Source: Caryophanales bacterium UBA6768 (GTDB taxonomy: Bacteria > Bacillota > Bacilli > Bacillales_D > Amphibacillaceae). From it: a stretch of DNA of 64,000 nucleotides. Position 1 is the stretch's first letter. Every line of letters starts with the position of its first letter. Positions 55,951-64,000 of the stretch are shown here, piece after piece. Location: contig DKGO01000195.1 in NCBI GenBank assembly GCA_002453315.1, positions 1 to 64,000 of the forward strand, written 5' to 3'. The notes under the pieces were generated by a model. That model was not told where the DNA came from. It made no database searches and saw only the letters and a program-made list of their open reading frames with translations. A program made the translations under genes and the position numbers.

Positions 55951-57090
55951 ATGTGGATAATTATAAATGAAATTCGGAAAATTTTAAACTGGAAAATACT
56001 ATTGGTATTGGCTTTTGTAAATTTGATAATATATTTCCTTCTGATTGACTTTGATATTGAGCATTATCCTAATGGTCGACCAGCGCTTGATTCGTACAAA
56101 ATCGGTGTTGAAATGATTCATAACTATGGACCTGAGATGAATGAGAAGGAATTAGCGGATTTTAAGGAGAAATACGTGATAGAAGCAGGGAAGGCTGATG
56201 AATTTTTACAGGCGCGAAATGATGCACAAAAAGCCAGAATTACCTCTTATCACGCATTCCAAAACTCGGATCTTGATAATCAAATGGCAGAGGAATTGCA
56301 CTCAAAAATTATGTTTGAGGAAGGTGTTGATTTATTCTGGGAATTACAAGAACGTGAGAGGTTGATAGAGTTCCATGATGCAAAAAATGAAATAGTTGGA
56401 AATGATTTGGAGAGTTCTGACAGTCAACAAAAAGAACGATTGAAGGAAATAGTAACAGCTGGACATTATGCTGTCTATCCTGAAATTGCCATCATGAATT
56501 TTAAAAGTATTATGAGAAGTATTGCCATTGCTGTCTTGGTCAGTGTCGTTCTGCTCGTTTCACCAACCCTAATACGGGACCAATCCTTACGGGTACTTGA
56601 TTTACAATACACCGCCAAAATTGGACGACCAATATTCAAGAAAAAAATGGTGGCAGGACTTATTTCTGCTTTCCTCGTAATGACTGGTTTATTGACTGTT
56701 TATTTAGCGTTGTATTCACAAAACCATCCGGAACCATTTTTTAAGATACAGATGAACACATTTATCGGAGACAATTATTGGTATGATTTCACTTTTCTAC
56801 AATATATTATTCTTACGTTACTAGCCATTTATGTATTAGGTTTTATCATCGTACTCATCAGTTTGATCGTTTCCCATTTGGCACCAAATTATATTACGGT
56901 CATTGGATTACAAGTCCCTATTTTCTTTATTGTACTTGCCTTTGGGCTCAGTTATTTAATCGATAGGATTACAAGCATCTTGTTACCACAATGGTTCGTC
57001 CCATTATGCTATAGTATACTTCTATTGGCATCTATCTTATACATGATGACTCTCTGGAAACGTGAGAAGAAAAAGGATATTTTGCTATAG
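55951..57090 (+). CDS. ABC permease 2 with large extracytoplasmic domain
   Basis: 379-residue relative of permease 1: membrane segment at about residues 15-35, external domain (about 36-180) with HNYGPEMNEKELADFKEK, then several membrane segments. The matching YGPE motif at the same place suggests the two permeases arose by duplication and form a heterodimer. Upstream codons reach 55852, but AAGGAGAA fits ATG 55951. It starts 11 bp after permease 1. No clear terminator follows in the 148 bp before the next gene. Confidence 0.85.
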   Translation: MWIIINEIRKILNWKILLVLAFVNLIIYFLLIDFDIEHYPNGRPALDSYKIGVEMIHNYGPEMNEKELADFKEKYVIEAGKADEFLQARNDAQKARITSYHAFQNSDLDNQMAEELHSKIMFEEGVDLFWELQERERLIEFHDAKNEIVGNDLESSDSQQKERLKEIVTAGHYAVYPEIAIMNFKSIMRSIAIAVLVSVVLLVSPTLIRDQSLRVLDLQYTAKIGRPIFKKKMVAGLISAFLVMTGLLTVYLALYSQNHPEPFFKIQMNTFIGDNYWYDFTFLQYIILTLLAIYVLGFIIVLISLIVSHLAPNYITVIGLQVPIFFIVLAFGLSYLIDRITSILLPQWFVPLCYSILLLASILYMMTLWKREKKKDILL

Positions 57091-57238
57091 GATTGTGAAA
57101 TTTACAGTGATATTAAATTAACGTTTGAATACCAAAATTTCGTGATAATAAGACCATTCAAATGAGCTCTGTAAATGTAATTAAGATGTGTAAAATTTCT
57201 TAATGAATTTATTATCCGGACTCATATAATATTATTAA

Positions 57239-57640
57239 TCAAACAATTGGGAGATTGAGTTGCCATGATACTCCAAACTGATCATTTATCCACCCAAATT
57301 TTTTGCTGAATCCATAGTTATCTAGAGGCATGAGTGCCTGTCCATTCAAAATTAGTTTTTTATAAAGTGTATCAATCTCTTGTTCAGAATCACAAGTAAT
57401 GTATATGGAAAACGAAGGCGTAAAAGAAAATTCATGTTTTACATTACTGTCAATGCACATGAATTCTTGCCCCTTCAAAGAAAATATCGCATGCATAACT
57501 GTTCCTTCTTCTCCAGACTCATTTGCTTCATAATAGGTTATGCTTTTGATGCTTGAATCCTCAATAAGGGATGTGTAATACTTCATTGCTTCCTCTGCCA
57601 CGCCATCTTGAAACATTAAAAATGGAGTCACTTTTTTCAT
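57239..57640 (-). CDS. VOC/PhnB-like protein
   Basis: 133-residue protein of the vicinal oxygen chelate superfamily, PhnB/3-demethylubiquinone methyltransferase-like subgroup: MKKVTPFLMFQDGVAEEAMKYY, then FMCIDSNVKHEFSFTPSFSI, LMPLDNYGFSKKFGWINDQFGVSWQL. The usual metal ligands of glyoxalases are not evident, and no enzymatic function is known. It lies 36 bp after a DUF2200 gene on the same strand, so they are probably cotranscribed. Confidence 0.88.
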   Translation of the reverse strand: MKKVTPFLMFQDGVAEEAMKYYTSLIEDSSIKSITYYEANESGEEGTVMHAIFSLKGQEFMCIDSNVKHEFSFTPSFSIYITCDSEQEIDTLYKKLILNGQALMPLDNYGFSKKFGWINDQFGVSWQLNLPIV

Positions 57641-57676
57641 CCTTAATCAATCCTTTCTTTTTTCTTTGTGGGGATT

Positions 57677-58027
57677 TTATTTTCGTAAAATTTTTTCCAT
57701 AGTCTTTCCTTTGGCTAACTCATCGATTAATTTATCTAGGTAACGAATTTCTTGCATGGTTGATTTCTCCATATCCTCCACTCGTATACCGCAAATCACA
57801 CCTTTAATCAAAGACCGTGAAGGATTCATTTGGGGCGCTTCTGAAAAAAAAGTCTCAAAGTCTGTTTGTTTTTCTAATTGTGTTTCAAATCCTTCCTGGC
57901 TGTATCCAGTTAACCACCTAATGATTTCGTCAACCTCTTTTTTTGTACGCCCCTTTTTCTCTGCCTTAGTTACATAATGCGGATAGACACTAGCAAAGCT
58001 CATCGTATAAATCTTAGGTTTACTCAT
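57677..58027 (-). CDS. DUF2200 family protein
   Basis: 116-residue soluble protein matching the DUF2200 pattern: [36 protein letters not shown], then [20 protein letters not shown]. The function is unknown. An AAAGGAGG ribosome binding site lies on the - strand before the ATG. Confidence 0.88.
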   Translation of the reverse strand: MSKPKIYTMSFASVYPHYVTKAEKKGRTKKEVDEIIRWLTGYSQEGFETQLEKQTDFETFFSEAPQMNPSRSLIKGVICGIRVEDMEKSTMQEIRYLDKLIDELAKGKTMEKILRK

Positions 58028-58160
58028 GGTATATCGATATCCTCCTTTAATTATTCTGTTAAATGTTCTTACTATTAAAATTAGGGTAGTCCAAATTAAA
58101 AGGATAATTTAATGTTCTGTAACTGTTTATGAAAAATCCTTATAATTACTTAATTTTAGC

Positions 58161-59930
58161 TTAAATGAAAAAATAGACTGTTGATATCGTCATGACTAAA
58201 AAAATTAAATTGAGCGGTAAACCTACTTTTAAGTAATCACTGAACTTGTAGCCCCCAGGACCATAAACAATTAAATTTGTTTGGTATCCAATAGGAGTAG
58301 AAAAGCTTGCTGATGCTGCTATTGCGACAACAATTGCTAACATCGTCGGTTCAATACTTATAAATTCTGCTATCTTGATGGCGATTGGAAGGACAATCAC
58401 GGCAGCGGCTGTATTCGTCACTATTTCCGTTAATATGTTTGTTACTAAGTATACGCTAACTAGAAGCCCAATGACACCAAAGCTTTCCGCTACTAAATGT
58501 ATGATGGTATTGGCAATTAAATCTGCAGTTCCCGATGATTCTATCACGAATCCTATACCTAACGATGAAACGATTAACAGTAATACTTGAAAGTGCATCG
58601 TTTCTCTCATTTTTTCTTTATCAAATAAATTAAATAATAAAAACAATGTCGTTAGTATAAGTGCCGCCTCAAACATTGATACAATACCTAATGTTACAAT
58701 CGTGATCATTGCGATAAATCCACTAATAGAAAGGATGACTTGATTTCTAGAAAGTAATTTTCTTTTTGGTAAATTTGTTAACGTATAAAAGTCATTATTT
58801 TTATACGCTAATTCCTCAAACCTTTCTCCGGCCAACATTAGGAGCACATCTCCAGGCTTCACAATGACTTCCCCAACATTCTTATTGATGGATTCATTGT
58901 TTCGATGTACTGCTACAATGGATGCATCATATTTCGTTCTAAAGTCTGAATACTTTATTTTTCTATGTAACATAGAGGCATCATGTGAAACGACACCTTC
59001 TATTAATTTAGAATCATCTGTTTCAAGGGAATTGATTGATATATCAGCACTTGTTTTAATCAGAAGGTTCTTTATTTCGCCGATTTTTTCCAATCCTTCA
59101 AGTGTACCAGTGAACACTAAAATATCCTTTTCTTGTATTTTTTCTGTTAAATTTACCGGAGATATATTTTCTTTTTCCCTGATAATTTTTAATAAATACA
59201 CGCCGTCTAATTTTTGAAACTCCTTAGAAGTAACTGTTTTATTAATTAATACACAATCTTTTTTTATTTCTGCCTCGTAAAGAAATTTCCTACCATCATT
59301 GTATCTATTTTCTATTGTCGTTTTATTTTCAGGCAATAATTTGTATCCGATGGAAAGCAGATAAATAACCCCGAAAATAGAACCGAGGGCAGCATAAGGG
59401 GCTAATTCAAAAAAGGTAAACCCCCGCAGTTCCTTTTCAACTAACCATCCGTGTACTACTAGGTTAGTAGAGGTGCCAATAATTGTAAACATACCTCCAA
59501 AAATCGTTGCATATGAAACTGATAAAAGTAATTTACTTGCGTTAATATTTTTCTTATTGCACCAATCTTGTAGGGAAGAAACCATCATAATGACAATTGG
59601 TGTGTTATTAAAGAATGCCGACATCCCTATCAAAGGGAATGTAATACTTGCTAGGGCTCCTTTTCCTGAATTTGTTTTCTTTAAAATTTTTTGGAGTAAA
59701 GAATCTATTACATTAGTACGCTCGATGACAGAGGTGATTAAAAATAATAGTGCTAACGTTAATACCCCTTCATTCGAAACCATTCTCATGATATCCGGTG
59801 TAGTAATATATCCTAATATAAAAAATATAATCAAAGCCGTAAATGCGATTAGTGATGGATGCTTTATTTCCAAGAACATTGCAATGAACATTAATAATAC
59901 GATAGCTATAATGATCGTTTTTGATATCAT
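58161..59930 (-). CDS. SLC13-type anion carrier with TrkA-C domains
   Basis: 589-residue membrane protein: an N-terminal set of membrane segments with AFFNNTPIVIMMV and GTSTNLVVHG (the sodium/anion binding NT motif), a cytoplasmic middle region (about residues 200-380) with two TrkA-C/RCK-C domains, and a C-terminal half repeating the fold with EIVTNTAAAVIVLPIAI and FSTPIGYQTNLIVYGPG. Related proteins carry sulfate or dicarboxylates. The substrate is not known here; RCK-C domains often bind nucleotide ligands such as c-di-AMP. Confidence 0.9.
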   Translation of the reverse strand: MISKTIIIAIVLLMFIAMFLEIKHPSLIAFTALIIFFILGYITTPDIMRMVSNEGVLTLALLFLITSVIERTNVIDSLLQKILKKTNSGKGALASITFPLIGMSAFFNNTPIVIMMVSSLQDWCNKKNINASKLLLSVSYATIFGGMFTIIGTSTNLVVHGWLVEKELRGFTFFELAPYAALGSIFGVIYLLSIGYKLLPENKTTIENRYNDGRKFLYEAEIKKDCVLINKTVTSKEFQKLDGVYLLKIIREKENISPVNLTEKIQEKDILVFTGTLEGLEKIGEIKNLLIKTSADISINSLETDDSKLIEGVVSHDASMLHRKIKYSDFRTKYDASIVAVHRNNESINKNVGEVIVKPGDVLLMLAGERFEELAYKNNDFYTLTNLPKRKLLSRNQVILSISGFIAMITIVTLGIVSMFEAALILTTLFLLFNLFDKEKMRETMHFQVLLLIVSSLGIGFVIESSGTADLIANTIIHLVAESFGVIGLLVSVYLVTNILTEIVTNTAAAVIVLPIAIKIAEFISIEPTMLAIVVAIAASASFSTPIGYQTNLIVYGPGGYKFSDYLKVGLPLNLIFLVMTISTVYFFI

Positions 59931-60150
59931 ATTGCCGACCTCTCTTTTCAGATGGTAATCCTTATTTTATGCTATTTTGTTAAAATACTAAACAAAATCG
60001 GTAAGATAGTCCATTGGAAATAACATTTATTTAATAGTAATCTTGTTTTTTATATATTGGGCTTCCTTTATATACAGTGTAGCATGAACAAATTCGTTGA
60101 TAGTACTGTCACTAATTTGAGCCATAGACTCCTTACTATCAGTTAAAAGA

Positions 60151-60189
60151 AAAAGAACTAGCATTTAATTGTAGATAGCTAGTTCTTTT
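60151..60189. terminator. Bidirectional terminator embedded in the DUF1450 gene end
   Basis: AAAAGAACTAGC (60151-60162) pairs with GCTAGTTCTTTT (60178-60189), a perfect 12-bp stem with a 15-nt loop. On the - strand the 5' arm lies inside the last codons of the DUF1450 gene (encoding KELAI), and a T-rich tail follows. On the + strand a T run also follows. Confidence 0.88.
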
Positions 60190-60410
60190 TTTATAGCTTG
60201 TCGAATTTTCTCCAAACATTGTTCAGGTGTCCTTCCTGCAATCAATTTACCATTCACATGGGCAAAAGGGCTTCTAGCACATAGCCCACAATAAGAAAGA
60301 CATTGATTGATGACAACTGCTACTTCAGGAAATTCTTTTTCTAACAATGTTTCTATATCTAATATGGTTAATTGATTTGCACTACAAACATCGACAATAA
60401 CAATTCCCAT
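60165..60410 (-). CDS. DUF1450 (YuzB-like) small cysteine protein
   Basis: 81-residue protein with conserved cysteines C9, C37, C41 and C44 (DVCSAN, QCLSYCGLCARSPFAHVNG), a thioredoxin-like ferredoxin or metal-binding pattern. The function is unknown. In B. subtilis yuzB is next to yutJ; here a yutJ-like gene is in the same window but 37 kb away. Its last codons form half of its own terminator. Confidence 0.88.
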   Translation of the reverse strand: MGIVIVDVCSANQLTILDIETLLEKEFPEVAVVINQCLSYCGLCARSPFAHVNGKLIAGRTPEQCLEKIRQAIKKELAIYN

Positions 60411-60567
60411 CTAAACCACAAACCTTCTTCATAGTTATTTTATTTGTAACATAATAGAAAATATGTTGCAATCTTATCACATCAATATAACATTATAGTG
60501 ATAAATATTGTAATTTATATGATTTAAGCATAAAATAGGCTTAAGATTAAAAAAGGAGAATTTTAAA

Positions 60568-61479
60568 ATGAAATCATTAAGTAAGTTATTGGGCATAGTG
60601 TTAATTGCCTTGAGTGTGGTTTTTACAGGCTCAATTATCGCAAATGCCGATGACCAAGTAATTGACGAATTTGCCGGAGAACCGATTGTTGTTTATGGCG
60701 CAAATTTAAGTGATGCACAAAAAAGTGAAGTAAGAGACATACTAAATGTTAATACAGAAATAGACCATGAATTGACAGTATCTGGACAGGATAATGCAAA
60801 CTATATAGGTGGAAACCCTAATTCTAATATGTTCTCTTCTGCCAAAATTACCCATGAAAAAAGCGGACATGGCATTGTAATTGACATCATTACACCAGAG
60901 AATATAACACAAGTAACGAGTGATATGTACTTAAATGCTCTCATTACTGCTGGTGTAGAAAATGCAAAGGTAGAAGTAGCATCACCACTTCAAGTGACTG
61001 GTCATTCAGCACTTGCCGGTATTTATAAGGCATATGATGCTGTTGGCGAGGAACTTGATTCAGAGCGAATGAAAGTAGCGAATGATGAACTTGAAATTAC
61101 AACAGAGCTATCTGATAGAGAAGGATTATCAGATGAGAAGATAGCTAGTATTATGGCTGAAATTAAAAAGATTATTGCTGAAGAAAAACCCGCTACTAGA
61201 GAAGATGTAGAAAGAATCGTAGAAGATAAGCTTGCCGAAATGGGTGTCAATTTGAGTGATGAGGACAAGCAATTACTCATTGATTTATTTGATCGTCTGA
61301 AAGATTTGGATATCGATTTTGATCAATTAAAAGACCAATTAAACGACATTGCTTCTTCGATTACTGATAAATTAGACGATATGAATATTGAAATTGATGA
61401 AGGATTTTTTAATAAAATTTTAGAAGTTATTAATAATATTATTAGTAGTATTGCCAGTTTATTTGGTTCTAAAGGTTAA
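60568..61479 (+). CDS. ypuA: Secreted DUF1002 protein (YpuA-like)
   Basis: 303-residue exported protein with a signal peptide (about residues 1-27, ending in an ANA-type site). The DUF1002 region shows VVYGANLSDAQKSEVRDIL, SSAKITHEKSGHGIVIDIITPENIT and PLQVTGHSALAGIYKAY. The last 110 residues are acidic and helical, possibly coiled. YpuA-type proteins are linked to envelope stress regulons in Bacillus, but their role is unknown. An AAAAAGGAG ribosome binding site precedes the ATG. Confidence 0.92.
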   Translation: MKSLSKLLGIVLIALSVVFTGSIIANADDQVIDEFAGEPIVVYGANLSDAQKSEVRDILNVNTEIDHELTVSGQDNANYIGGNPNSNMFSSAKITHEKSGHGIVIDIITPENITQVTSDMYLNALITAGVENAKVEVASPLQVTGHSALAGIYKAYDAVGEELDSERMKVANDELEITTELSDREGLSDEKIASIMAEIKKIIAEEKPATREDVERIVEDKLAEMGVNLSDEDKQLLIDLFDRLKDLDIDFDQLKDQLNDIASSITDKLDDMNIEIDEGFFNKILEVINNIISSIASLFGSKG

Positions 61480-61584
61480 TTTTTAAATAAATAAAGATGA
61501 CGGCATTGTCTGTTAAGTAGTTCAATTTCGGGGTACACGGTTTTAATTGTACTTCGAAGATGAACTTCTTTTTTGTTCAATCTA

Positions 61585-61617
61585 ACATAAACCTTGTGGA
61601 TTGCATTAAGTTTATGT
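61585..61617 (+). other. Hairpin in the leader of the monooxygenase-fold gene
   Basis: ACATAAAC (61585-61592) pairs with GTTTATGT (61610-61617). No T run follows, so it is not a standard terminator. It could be an operator or leader structure for the next gene, or part of ypuA termination. Confidence 0.35.
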
Positions 61618-61701
61618 AACAATAAACATATAAGAATATATGGATGATGTTTCGGTTTATATCGGTCGGGATTGGGAATTAATATGAATGGAGGAATGGC
61701 A

Positions 61702-62007
61702 ATGAAGAAATTTGGATTGTACAACAAATTTACTACTGTTGAAGGGAAAAGGGATGTTTTGGTAGAAATACTGTTGGAAGCATCGAAATCGATGGAAGAA
61801 TTAGATGATTGTCTGTTGTATGTCGTTAGTGTAGATGATGAGAATTCTGATTCAGTTTATGTTTACGAAGTTTGGAGTGATGAGAATGCCCATCGGGCTT
61901 CTTTGTCAATGGAGGCTTCCCAGATATTAATCCAAAAAGCCAAACCAATCATTACTGGAATGAAGAAGATTAATACAACGTTACCCGTTGGTGGAAAGGG
62001 TATTTGA
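61702..62007 (+). CDS. Antibiotic biosynthesis monooxygenase-fold (ABM) protein
   Basis: 101-residue dimeric alpha-beta barrel protein: KFGLYNKFTTVEGKRDVLVEILLEA, then CLLYVVSVDDENSDSVYVYEVWSDENAHRASLS. This is the quinol monooxygenase/ABM fold; the substrate is unknown. Upstream in-frame codons reach 61672, but GGAGG at 61690-61694 is correctly spaced for ATG 61702. A terminator-like hairpin follows. Confidence 0.88.
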   Translation: MKKFGLYNKFTTVEGKRDVLVEILLEASKSMEELDDCLLYVVSVDDENSDSVYVYEVWSDENAHRASLSMEASQILIQKAKPIITGMKKINTTLPVGGKGI

Positions 62008-62050
62008 AGTTTAGGGTTGGATTTATATTTACATTAGGATTATGAATGAC

Positions 62051-62093
62051 GACGATACTATGTATTCAGTTTTACGCTATCGTCATTATTTTG
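62051..62093 (+). terminator. Terminator after the ABM gene
   Basis: GACGATA (62051-62057) pairs with TATCGTC (62078-62084), followed by ATTATTTTG. The flanking AATGAC and GTCATT could shift the pairing. The 62008-62326 gap (319 bp) holds this, the - strand terminator at 62223, and otherwise nothing recognised. Confidence 0.65.
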
Positions 62094-62222
62094 CATAATT
62101 TATTTTGGAATTTTTGAAATATGAAAGATTGTTATTAAGTAAATGAGTGTCACTTTGGTGTGACGGCAACGGAAGTTTAATACCTAGAGTGATAGAACTT
62201 CACGTTTTATTATATCGTTAGT

Positions 62223-62254
62223 AAAAAAAAGAACATCAATACTATAGGATGTTC
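62223..62254 (-). terminator. Terminator of the amidohydrolase gene
   Basis: On the - strand, GAACATC and GATGTTC (62231-62237 with 62248-62254) form a 7-bp stem followed by eight T residues (complement of 62223-62230), 73 bp beyond the gene end. Confidence 0.88.
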
Positions 62255-62326
62255 CATTCAACTTACATTTTTACTTTGTTTCCGACAGTAGTATCTAGTA
62301 GACTTGCCGTCAACTTTTTTCAAACT

Positions 62327-63904
62327 TCAAATATCATCATTTTCATAGACTATTTTCCCCGCAACAACTGTTTTCAATACTTTCGTATTTAACATAGCCT
62401 CTTCACTTACAAGAAATAGATTATGATCAAGAATAGTAAAATCAGCATCAAATCCGATGTTAAGTTTACCACGTTGATTAGATTTACCTATTGATTCCGC
62501 ATTACCAGCTGTAAATAAACGAATAGCCTCGAATCTACTTAATTTTTCCATAGGTAAATAGCCGTCATGTTGCTCAGTAGGCTTTTTCCTGAAGATGGCA
62601 CTATAAATGCCAAGTATTGGGTTAGGGTCTTCAATTGGAGCATCAGAACCCCCTCCACAAATAAAGCCTTCATTAATCAACTTCTTCCAAGCATAAGTCC
62701 ATTTTAATCTATCTGTTGTTAAGCAATCTAGTACCCAAGGAAAATCTGAAACGACGAAGGTAGGCTGAATATCTAAGACGACGGGAAGCCCCTTCATTCG
62801 GTTGACTAAATCATCTCGTAAAATATTGACGTGGATAAGACGATCGAACTTTCCTTCTGGGGCGGGATGTCTTTCTATTGCATCTAACCCTTTTTCAATC
62901 GCTTGATCACCAATCATATGGATGGCAACTGCTTGACCATATTTCCTGGCCATAGCAACTAGTTCATCTATTTCCTTATCTGTTAAAACGGCTGTTCCAA
63001 AGTTTTCCCCATCATCTTCATAAGGATTACTTAATAAAGCTGTGCGACCACCTAACGAACCATCAATAAAAAACTTCATTTCACCGGGTACAATCCAAGG
63101 ATCATCATAAGTTAACTTTTTCTCCATTATATCGATGAAATTATTTGATCGGAACATTAAATGGACACGAAAGTTTTTATTTTGTCCAATGACTTTTTTA
63201 AAAGCATTGAATGGTGCGAGAAAATTTTCATTATATCCCAAATCGTCAGTCACAGCCCCTGTTAAACCAAGTGAAAGCAAATGTTCAACAGAAGTTTGTA
63301 ATGCCGTTGTCAACCATTCTTCTGTTGGATTAGGAATGAGCCCTAATATTCGGTGCATTGCGCCTTCTTTTACATAGCCTGTAGGTTCACCATGTTCATC
63401 CCGTTCAATGACACCGTCCTCGGGATCAGGTGTTTCCCTTGTTATACCTGCTAATTGTAATGCCTTTGAATTTACAATTGCGACATGATGACAAGTTCTG
63501 ATTAATATCATCGGAGAATTTGTCACATGATCTAGTTCATATCGAGTGAAGATCTTTTTATCGGGAAACATATTTTCATCCCAGCCTTCACCAATAAACC
63601 ATTCGTCTGCTGATAAATTAGGATAAGCATTCTCAAGCATGACCATCATTTCTGTTGATGAGGTGACATTTGATAAATCCAATCGTAGTAATTTTTGTCC
63701 ATGTGCAATCATATGCATATGGCTATCAGTAAAGCCTGGATATAAATATGCTCCTTTTAAATCAATTTTCTTTTCGGCCTTGTTTTTTAACATGTCAAAT
63801 GTGCCAATGTCTACAATTTTGCCATTTTCAGTCAACAATGCTTCAATTGTTTCGGACTTACTATTCATCGTAAAAAGGCTGCCATTATACCATAATGTTT
63901 TCAA
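62327..63904 (-). CDS. YtcJ-like metal-dependent amidohydrolase
   Basis: 525-residue member of the amidohydrolase superfamily, YtcJ/NfdA subgroup. Metal-site motifs are GFTDSHMHMIAHG near the N-terminus, the VAIHMIGDQAIEKGLDAIE histidines, and GGGSDAPIEDPNPILGIYSA with the catalytic aspartate. The C-terminal part returns to the small beta domain with GFDADFTILD. The substrate is unknown; relatives hydrolyse exocyclic amides or formamides. The start is TTG at 63904, with a modest GGTGGTG ribosome binding site. Confidence 0.92.
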   Translation of the reverse strand: MKTLWYNGSLFTMNSKSETIEALLTENGKIVDIGTFDMLKNKAEKKIDLKGAYLYPGFTDSHMHMIAHGQKLLRLDLSNVTSSTEMMVMLENAYPNLSADEWFIGEGWDENMFPDKKIFTRYELDHVTNSPMILIRTCHHVAIVNSKALQLAGITRETPDPEDGVIERDEHGEPTGYVKEGAMHRILGLIPNPTEEWLTTALQTSVEHLLSLGLTGAVTDDLGYNENFLAPFNAFKKVIGQNKNFRVHLMFRSNNFIDIMEKKLTYDDPWIVPGEMKFFIDGSLGGRTALLSNPYEDDGENFGTAVLTDKEIDELVAMARKYGQAVAIHMIGDQAIEKGLDAIERHPAPEGKFDRLIHVNILRDDLVNRMKGLPVVLDIQPTFVVSDFPWVLDCLTTDRLKWTYAWKKLINEGFICGGGSDAPIEDPNPILGIYSAIFRKKPTEQHDGYLPMEKLSRFEAIRLFTAGNAESIGKSNQRGKLNIGFDADFTILDHNLFLVSEEAMLNTKVLKTVVAGKIVYENDDI

Positions 63905-63940
63905 GTGTATTCACCACCATTTGTCTAATTGTTCCGCTGT

Positions 63941-64000
63941 TTAATTTACATACATTTCCTCAATAGTTTTTTGTAATTCAAAATCCCTCGTATAATCATC
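63941..64000 (-). CDS. C-terminal end of an unidentified gene (cut by window edge)
   Basis: On the - strand an open frame enters at the right edge and stops with TAA at 63941-63943, encoding DDYTRDFELQKTIEEMYVN at its end. It ends 36 bp before the amidohydrolase start, a typical operon distance. Too little is present to name it. Confidence 0.5.
   Translation of the reverse strand, partial: DDYTRDFELQKTIEEMYVN

Overview
The window is a 64-kb stretch of low-GC, Gram-positive chromosome. It belongs to the family Bacillaceae. The evidence is the conserved block yybS-gdpP-rplI-dnaC-purA-walRKHIJ-htrA, which lies close to the replication origin in Bacillus and relatives, together with AGGAGG-type ribosome binding sites, many TTG and GTG starts, an AT-rich composition and a complete mrpABCDEFG operon. 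The combination of Mrp, MotAB and a B12-controlled ribonucleotide reductase would fit a motile, salt- or alkali-tolerant genus of the Oceanobacillus/Virgibacillus kind, but that placement is inference.

Layout. 0.2-13.7 kb: housekeeping block on the + strand (c-di-AMP hydrolysis, ribosomal protein L9, replicative helicase, AMP synthesis, the essential WalRK cell-wall two-component system with its partners, and an HtrA protease). It ends in a strong terminator followed by DnaA boxes. 13.9-24.9 kb: accessory metabolism and transport (acetyltransferase, HMG-CoA lyase, cupin regulator, rhodanese, a frameshifted ABC exporter, HtpG, a CidA/LrgA-CidB/LrgB pair, an NADH-dehydrogenase-like flavoprotein, an Fsr-like exporter). 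A 52-bp tandem repeat array lies at 18.9-19.35 kb. 25.2-28.0 kb: motAB and rlmN. 28.1-33.8 kb: the mrp Na+/H+ antiporter operon on the - strand, divergent from a KdpD-like universal stress protein. A second, diverged array of the same 52-bp repeat lies at 34.8 kb. 35.0-41.4 kb: sirtuin, DUF418 protein, a small inverted-repeat element, NADP-type glutamate dehydrogenase divergent from a GltC-like regulator, and a RocB-like peptidase. 41.4-45.6 kb: cobalamin riboswitch, class I ribonucleotide reductase alpha, flavodoxin and beta. 45.6-52.2 kb: MFS exporter, SNF2 helicase, MATE exporter, RidA. 52.4-57.1 kb: an ECF-sigma/membrane protein/ABC transporter cassette. 57.2-64 kb: small conserved proteins, a SLC13-type carrier, YpuA-like secreted protein, a monooxygenase-fold protein, and a YtcJ-like amidohydrolase; a further gene runs off the right end.

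The least explained parts are the 52-bp repeat family at two separate intergenic loci, the ECF-ABC cassette with two related permeases that each carry a large extracytoplasmic domain, the short inverted-repeat element beside gdhA, and a perfect palindrome over the motA transcription start region. No rRNA, tRNA, CRISPR array, prophage or complete insertion sequence was seen.
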